From contig WRCJ01000057.1 in the NCBI GenBank assembly GCA_009784085.1, forward strand, positions 1-9,921: a stretch of 9,921 bases of DNA. The letters are read 5' to 3'. This DNA is from Oscillospiraceae bacterium (GTDB lineage Bacteria; Bacillota; Clostridia; Oscillospirales; UBA929). A program made the position numbers and the translations under genes. The notes below the pieces were generated by a model, which ran no database searches, had not been told where the DNA came from, and saw only the letters and a list, made by a program, of their open reading frames with translations. Below, piece by piece: positions 6,693 to 9,921 of this stretch (position 1 is the stretch's first letter; each line of letters begins with the position of its first letter).

Positions 6693-7832
6693 CTGTATCA
6701 TTATCTAGACAATGCGGCCACCTGCGCGCCCCTGGCCGCCGCCGCCGACGCCGTTGCGTTATGCCTTCGTGAGTTTGGCAATCCATCTTCCCTTCATGCC
6801 ATGGGTCGCGCAGCCCATGGCATTTTGGAGCAGGCCAGGGGCGAGGTGGCGCGCGCCCTGCAAGCCGATCCCGAAGAGATTTTATTCGTCGGCGGCGGCA
6901 CCGAAGCCTGCAACCTGGCCTTGCTGGGTGTGGCGGGGCACCGCCCGGGGGCAGGGCGGCATATCGTTTCCACGGCACTGGAGCACCCAGCCGTGTCCGA
7001 GAGCCTGAATGCCCTTGGCGGGGGCGGGTGGGATCTGACCCTTGTCAAGCCGGACAGGCAGCACGGCCGGGTAACGGCAGAAGCTGTCGTGGGCGCGCTA
7101 CGCGCCGATACGGTATTGGTATCGGTCGTTTTGGTATCCAACGAGACGGGCGCCGTCAATCCGGTGGCGGAAATATCCGAGGCCATCCGTAGATCCGGAA
7201 GCTCGGCCCTCATCCACACCGACGCGGTGCAGGCGTTGTGCAAGCTACCCTGCGCGCCGCGCGCGCTGGGTGTGGATCTGCTGTCTGTTTCGGCGCATAA
7301 GATTGGCGGCATTAAGGGCGCCGGTGCTTTGTGGCGCGCCCCGCATGTCCGCCTGACGCCCCTTCTCCGGGGGGGTGGGCAGGAGGCGGGCTTGCGTTCG
7401 GGAACCGAGGCCCTGCCGGCTATCGCCGCCTTTGGCGCCGCCTGCCGCGCGAGGGTCGGGACCCTGGCGGGGGACATCGAAAAGATGGAGGCCCGCCGCG
7501 CGCAACTGCTGGCCGGCCTAGCCGGCCTGGGTGGCCCCAAGGGCATCATGGTCATCCCCCCCCACGATGCGCCCCACATCGTGGCCTTTTCCGCGCCCGG
7601 CTATCCGGGGGAGGCGTTGCTGCGTTTTCTGTCCGACCGCTCTGTCTATGTCTCCACGGGTTCCGCCTGCCACAAAGGACGCCGCAGCAAAGCCTTGGCC
7701 GCCATGGGTCTGCCCCCCCGCGTGCTGGACGGTGCGTTGCGCGTCAGCTTTTCCCCGGAAACCACCGAAGAAGACGTATCCGCGCTGCTGGCCGCCCTTC
7801 GCGAGGCTTTGGGGACGCTGGCGTACAGGTAG
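6693..7832 (+). CDS. cysteine desulfurase (NifS/IscS family)
   Basis: PLP enzyme that takes sulfur from L-cysteine as a persulfide for Fe-S clusters, tRNA thiolation or other sulfur carriers. Counting from CTG 6693 (379 residues): YLDNAAT (4-10), FGNPSSLHAMGRA (28-40), GGGTEACNLAL (67-77), His98 in ALEHPAV, NETGAVNPV (150-158), HTDAVQ (175-180) with PLP-contacting Asp177 and Gln180, SVSAHKIGGIKG (198-209) with Schiff-base Lys203, GGGQEAGLRSGTE (227-239), and STGSACHKGR (321-330) with catalytic Cys326. All residues needed for activity are present. The first ATG (6801) would remove YLDNAAT and the FGNPSS motif, so it cannot be the natural start; the only start-like codon upstream in frame is CTG 6693, after the TGA of the transporter. 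GC content is very high. It may be a housekeeping-type or a dedicated desulfurase; context does not decide. Transcription converges with the symporter, 39 bases apart, with no clear terminator between. Confidence 0.87.
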   Translation: MYHYLDNAATCAPLAAAADAVALCLREFGNPSSLHAMGRAAHGILEQARGEVARALQADPEEILFVGGGTEACNLALLGVAGHRPGAGRHIVSTALEHPAVSESLNALGGGGWDLTLVKPDRQHGRVTAEAVVGALRADTVLVSVVLVSNETGAVNPVAEISEAIRRSGSSALIHTDAVQALCKLPCAPRALGVDLLSVSAHKIGGIKGAGALWRAPHVRLTPLLRGGGQEAGLRSGTEALPAIAAFGAACRARVGTLAGDIEKMEARRAQLLAGLAGLGGPKGIMVIPPHDAPHIVAFSAPGYPGEALLRFLSDRSVYVSTGSACHKGRRSKALAAMGLPPRVLDGALRVSFSPETTEEDVSALLAALREALGTLAYR

Positions 7833-7871
7833 TTCTAGTGCAATGATAATTTCCTTTGTCTCTTTGTCCCC

Positions 7872-9458
7872 CTATTCGCTGTCGCCTAGGGTGTCACGGA
7901 CTTTAACGCTGACCGTTTTCTCATAACAGGAGAAACACTTCTCAACCGCTATCTTGTCTGGTGCTTTGGTCACTGCGCTCACGACCGGAACGATGATCAA
8001 CCCAGCCAGCATGCAGAAAGCCCCAGCGTTGATCGGCGACTGCAGGACCGCCGGTACGTTTGCCGTGAAAAAGTCGTTGAAGAACACGTTCAGGATGAGA
8101 TGCACCAACGTAAACACCGATCCGAACCCGAAAGAACACCAGACCGCTATTTTGTTCACGCGCTTCCAATACAGGCCATATAGGAAGGGCGCAAGGAATG
8201 ATCCCGCCAGGGCGCCCCATGAGATACCCATGAGCTGCGCGATGAAGATGACGCTCCCCTTGTACTGAATCGTCGCGATAAGCACCGAAATGGCAATGAA
8301 CACAATGATCAGTGCGCGGATGACAATGAGCTGTTTCTTTTCATCCATTTTCTTGAAGACATGGCCCTTTAGGAAATCCAGCGTCAGGGTCGAGGATGAG
8401 GCTATCACCAGCGAGGAAAGCGTCGAGATCGAAGCCGACAGGACCAGCAGGACCACGATGCCCACCAGAATGTCCGGGAACCCCGATATGATTTTCGGTA
8501 TGATCGAGTCATATAACGGCGCGCCGGTATCCGGATTGTATAAGATGGAATCGGCGTACAGGCGTCCGAAGCTACCGAGGAAATAGCTGCCGCCGGCGAT
8601 GACGACCGCGAATATGGTGGAGATGATGGCGCCCTTGTTGATGGTCTTTTCGGATTTAATCGCGTAGAACTTCGAGATCATCTGCGGCAGGCCCCAGGTA
8701 CCCAGCGAGGTGAGCAGCACGACGCCGAGCAGGTTGAGCGGGTCGGGCCCGAACATGGATGTAAATACACCCGGGGCGGTGACCGGCATATTCGCGTCGG
8801 GGGCGACATTGCCCAGTGAGGTGAGCGCCGACAGAAACCCGCCGTTGTTGCCGAGGACGACCGCGATGACCGCAACCATACCGACAAGCATGATGATACC
8901 TTGGATCAGGTCGTTGACCGCCGTCGCGAAATACCCCCCGGCGACGACATAAATGGCCGTAAGAACTGCCATCCCTATGATGCACCAAATAAAGTCTATG
9001 TCAAACGCCACCGAGAAGAGCCGCGATAGGCCGTTATAAAGCGAGGCAGTATAGGGGATGAGGAATATGAAGATAATGACCGACGCTACAATCTTCAAGT
9101 TTTCCGAGCCGAAGCGTTTGCCGAAGAATTCCGGCATTGTCGCGCTGTTGAGGTGATGCGTCATGACACGGGTGCGCCGCCCGAGTACGATCCAGGGCAG
9201 GAGACAACCGAGGAAGGCGTTGCCCAGCCCCACCCATACGGCGGCGGTGCCGTACTTCCAGCCGAATTGCCCCGCGTAGCCTACAAAGATGACAGCCGAA
9301 AAATAGGACGTGCCGTAAGCGAAAGCAGTCAGCCACGGGCCAACGTTGCGGCCGCCCAAGACAAAATCATTGACGCTGGAAGCTCTCTTTCGGAAGTATA
9401 GCCCGACAAAAACTGTGACCGCGAAAAACAGCAGTAATAGGAACACCTTGATAAACAC
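7872..9458 (-). CDS. sodium:solute symporter (SSS family), T-box controlled
   Basis: Membrane carrier of about 528 residues with about 13 helices, moving a solute inward with Na+. Visible: GGRNVGPWLTAFAYGTSYFSA after helix 1; the family signature VVAGGYFATAVNDLIQG; and ASISTLSSLVIASSSTLTLD, equivalent to the PutP segment whose Ser-Thr pair in STLS contributes to the Na2 sodium site. The C-terminus is a short cytosolic tail with a CFSC pair. AGAAGGG (9475-9469) is ten bases from GTG 9458 but only one base from GTG 9467, so I prefer 9458; the longer form adds three residues. The leader is a tyrosine-type T-box, which predicts that the gene is switched on when charged tRNA-Tyr is scarce and that the solute is tyrosine or a related aromatic amino acid (inference). 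Without that leader the protein would be called only a general SSS symporter. Confidence 0.87.
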   Translation of the reverse strand: MFIKVFLLLLFFAVTVFVGLYFRKRASSVNDFVLGGRNVGPWLTAFAYGTSYFSAVIFVGYAGQFGWKYGTAAVWVGLGNAFLGCLLPWIVLGRRTRVMTHHLNSATMPEFFGKRFGSENLKIVASVIIFIFLIPYTASLYNGLSRLFSVAFDIDFIWCIIGMAVLTAIYVVAGGYFATAVNDLIQGIIMLVGMVAVIAVVLGNNGGFLSALTSLGNVAPDANMPVTAPGVFTSMFGPDPLNLLGVVLLTSLGTWGLPQMISKFYAIKSEKTINKGAIISTIFAVVIAGGSYFLGSFGRLYADSILYNPDTGAPLYDSIIPKIISGFPDILVGIVVLLVLSASISTLSSLVIASSSTLTLDFLKGHVFKKMDEKKQLIVIRALIIVFIAISVLIATIQYKGSVIFIAQLMGISWGALAGSFLAPFLYGLYWKRVNKIAVWCSFGFGSVFTLVHLILNVFFNDFFTANVPAVLQSPINAGAFCMLAGLIIVPVVSAVTKAPDKIAVEKCFSCYEKTVSVKVRDTLGDSE

Positions 9459-9481
9459 TTGAAACACACCCTTCTCGGGGG

Positions 9482-9518
9482 CAAATAATAACGCCCCCGG
9501 ATATAATATCCGAGGACG
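9482..9518 (-). terminator. T-box intrinsic terminator
   Basis: The minus strand reads CGTCCTCGGATA (9518-9507), loop TTA, then TATCCGGGGGCG (9503-9492): twelve pairs, two of them G-U, followed by TTATTATTT. The tail is less uniform than a pure T run but still weakly paired. The CGTCCTC...GGGGGCG arms match the usual T-box terminator. It lies just downstream of the antiterminator, and the two are presumed to be alternative folds. Confidence 0.82.
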
Positions 9519-9780
9519 ACTGCAAAAGCAATCGCGATACCACCTCAGTTTCGCGCAACCTCACGACTGCGCGCTCACAGGGTATACTACAAGCATACCC
9601 CCATGCTGTAACGGGCATCCCCGTCGCATCCTACTTGATGTCACCGGTTAACATCGTTCAGCGCGCAGCTCCCGGAATGTATTCGCCCCCCGCTCATCTA
9701 TCGGCTCACACCAACCGCCGACTCTCTGGAGATTAGACTTGGAAAGCTACTTGTTCCCGATCATAGCCTTTAAAATTACC
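9482..9780 (-). promoter_or_regulatory. T-box riboswitch, tyrosine specifier (UAC)
   Basis: All canonical parts are readable on the minus strand. Stem I: lower helix GGAA (9757-9754) with UUCC (9677-9674); loop-E AGUA (9751-9748) opposite GAA (9684-9682); specifier UAC (9681-9679) followed by A; upper helix GCUUUCC (9747-9741) with GGGGGGC (9691-9685); the AGAGAG bulge region (9727-9722) and the distal GGUUGGUGUGAGCC loop near 9702-9716. Then GATGT/ACATC and ACGGG/CCCGT hairpins in the Stem II region, Stem III GGGTAT/ATACCC (9600-9580), and the antiterminator CGCGA (9555-9551) / UCGCG (9537-9533) whose bulge carries the UGGU tRNA-end site (9542-9539). UAC specifies tyrosine, and the variable U of UGGU pairs with discriminator A73 of tRNA-Tyr. 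Uncharged tRNA-Tyr should stabilise the antiterminator and allow transcription of the symporter. Confidence 0.9.
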
Positions 9781-9786
9781 ACTATA

Positions 9787-9815
9787 ACTATACGCTCTGT
9801 TTTCGCGTTTGTCAA
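9787..9815 (-). promoter_or_regulatory. promoter of the T-box symporter unit
   Basis: The minus strand reads TTGACA (9815-9810), 17 bases, then TATAGT (9792-9787), with a second copy of TATAGT directly following (9786-9781). Transcription would begin near 9780, at the first bases of the T-box leader, which gives an untranslated leader of about 320 nt. This agreement between promoter position and RNA start supports both calls. Confidence 0.8.
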
Positions 9816-9844
9816 CAAAATTTTCGAAAAAACCTGAAACACAT

Positions 9845-9921
9845 TGTGAGAGTGTCAATGATGGGTGACAGATTTACCCCCAACGCCATTTCATACCCCC
9901 GAATCGCTTAAAATGCCCCCA
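9845..9921 (+). mobile_element. possible end of an IS21-like element (partial)
   Basis: Starting with TGTGAGAGTGTCAATG at 9845, the plus strand carries an inverted pair TGTCA (9853-9857) / TGACA (9866-9870) and then C5 tracts at 9877-9881, 9896-9900 and 9916-9920, spaced 19 and 20 bases apart and each preceded by an A/T-rich segment. Multiple evenly spaced subterminal repeats behind a 5' TG are characteristic of IS21-family ends. If so, the element extends to the right beyond the window. No transposase sequence and no target duplication can be seen, so this could also be an unrelated intergenic repeat. Confidence 0.4.

Noticed and set aside
6794..7579. Minus-strand frame of 261 residues opposite the cysteine desulfurase
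   Set aside because: Ala/Arg/Pro/Ser-rich translation typical of an antisense frame in GC-rich DNA; the plus strand carries the complete desulfurase motif set.
6801..7832. Cysteine desulfurase starting at ATG 6801
   Set aside because: This start would delete YLDNAAT and FGNPSSLHA, which are conserved and present in frame upstream.
7833..7871. Terminator between the convergent desulfurase and symporter genes
   Set aside because: The 39-base gap has no hairpin followed by a T tract in either direction that I can find.
9367..9618. Minus-strand 83-residue frame covering the T-box region and symporter start
   Set aside because: It lies across the antiterminator and terminator of the T-box and runs into the symporter in another frame; coding is not plausible there.

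Overview
The window looks like a moderately to highly GC-rich member of the Firmicutes, probably Clostridia. The evidence is a canonical T-box leader, a secreted protein with three S-layer homology (SLH) domains, strong TTGACA/TATAAT-type promoters, AGGAGG ribosome sites, and proteins of clostridial character. No rRNA, tRNA, CRISPR array or phage gene was found. Seven protein genes are supported.

Left part, minus strand. A two-gene unit encodes a three-cysteine LarE-type PP-loop sulfur transferase and a PdxY-like pyridoxal/pyridoxamine kinase. It has its own promoter near 1930. Beyond the kinase, still on the minus strand, lies a separate promoter, about 70 nt of structured RNA, and a strong UUCG-loop terminator at the window edge. 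This is either an independent small RNA or the leader (possibly a riboswitch) of a gene to the left of the window.

Centre, plus strand. A divergent promoter with an operator-like dyad over its -35 drives a secreted SLH protein. Its C-terminal half appears to contain a duplicated, unnamed beta-rich domain, and its base composition is more AT-rich than its neighbours. A second promoter near 3635 then starts an acyl-CoA synthetase, an OFA-type MFS transporter and a cysteine desulfurase, all in one direction. The first two fit a carboxylate uptake and CoA-activation pair with unknown substrate. Both the transporter and the desulfurase lack an ATG where homology says they should start, and each has an in-frame CTG there. 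The desulfurase frame is continuous with the transporter frame, interrupted by one TGA.

Right part, minus strand. A sodium:solute symporter converges on the desulfurase. It is preceded by a complete T-box leader whose Stem I, specifier loop, antiterminator and terminator can be read directly. The specifier is UAC and the T-box variable base is U, both matching tRNA-Tyr, so the symporter is predicted to be a tyrosine-responsive (probably tyrosine or aromatic amino acid) importer. The last ~75 bases carry regularly spaced C5 tracts that resemble the end of an IS21-type element.

A loose biochemical theme links three genes: PdxY makes PLP, the cysteine desulfurase needs PLP and mobilises sulfur, and the LarE protein uses sulfur. 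They are in different transcription units, so this link is inference only.
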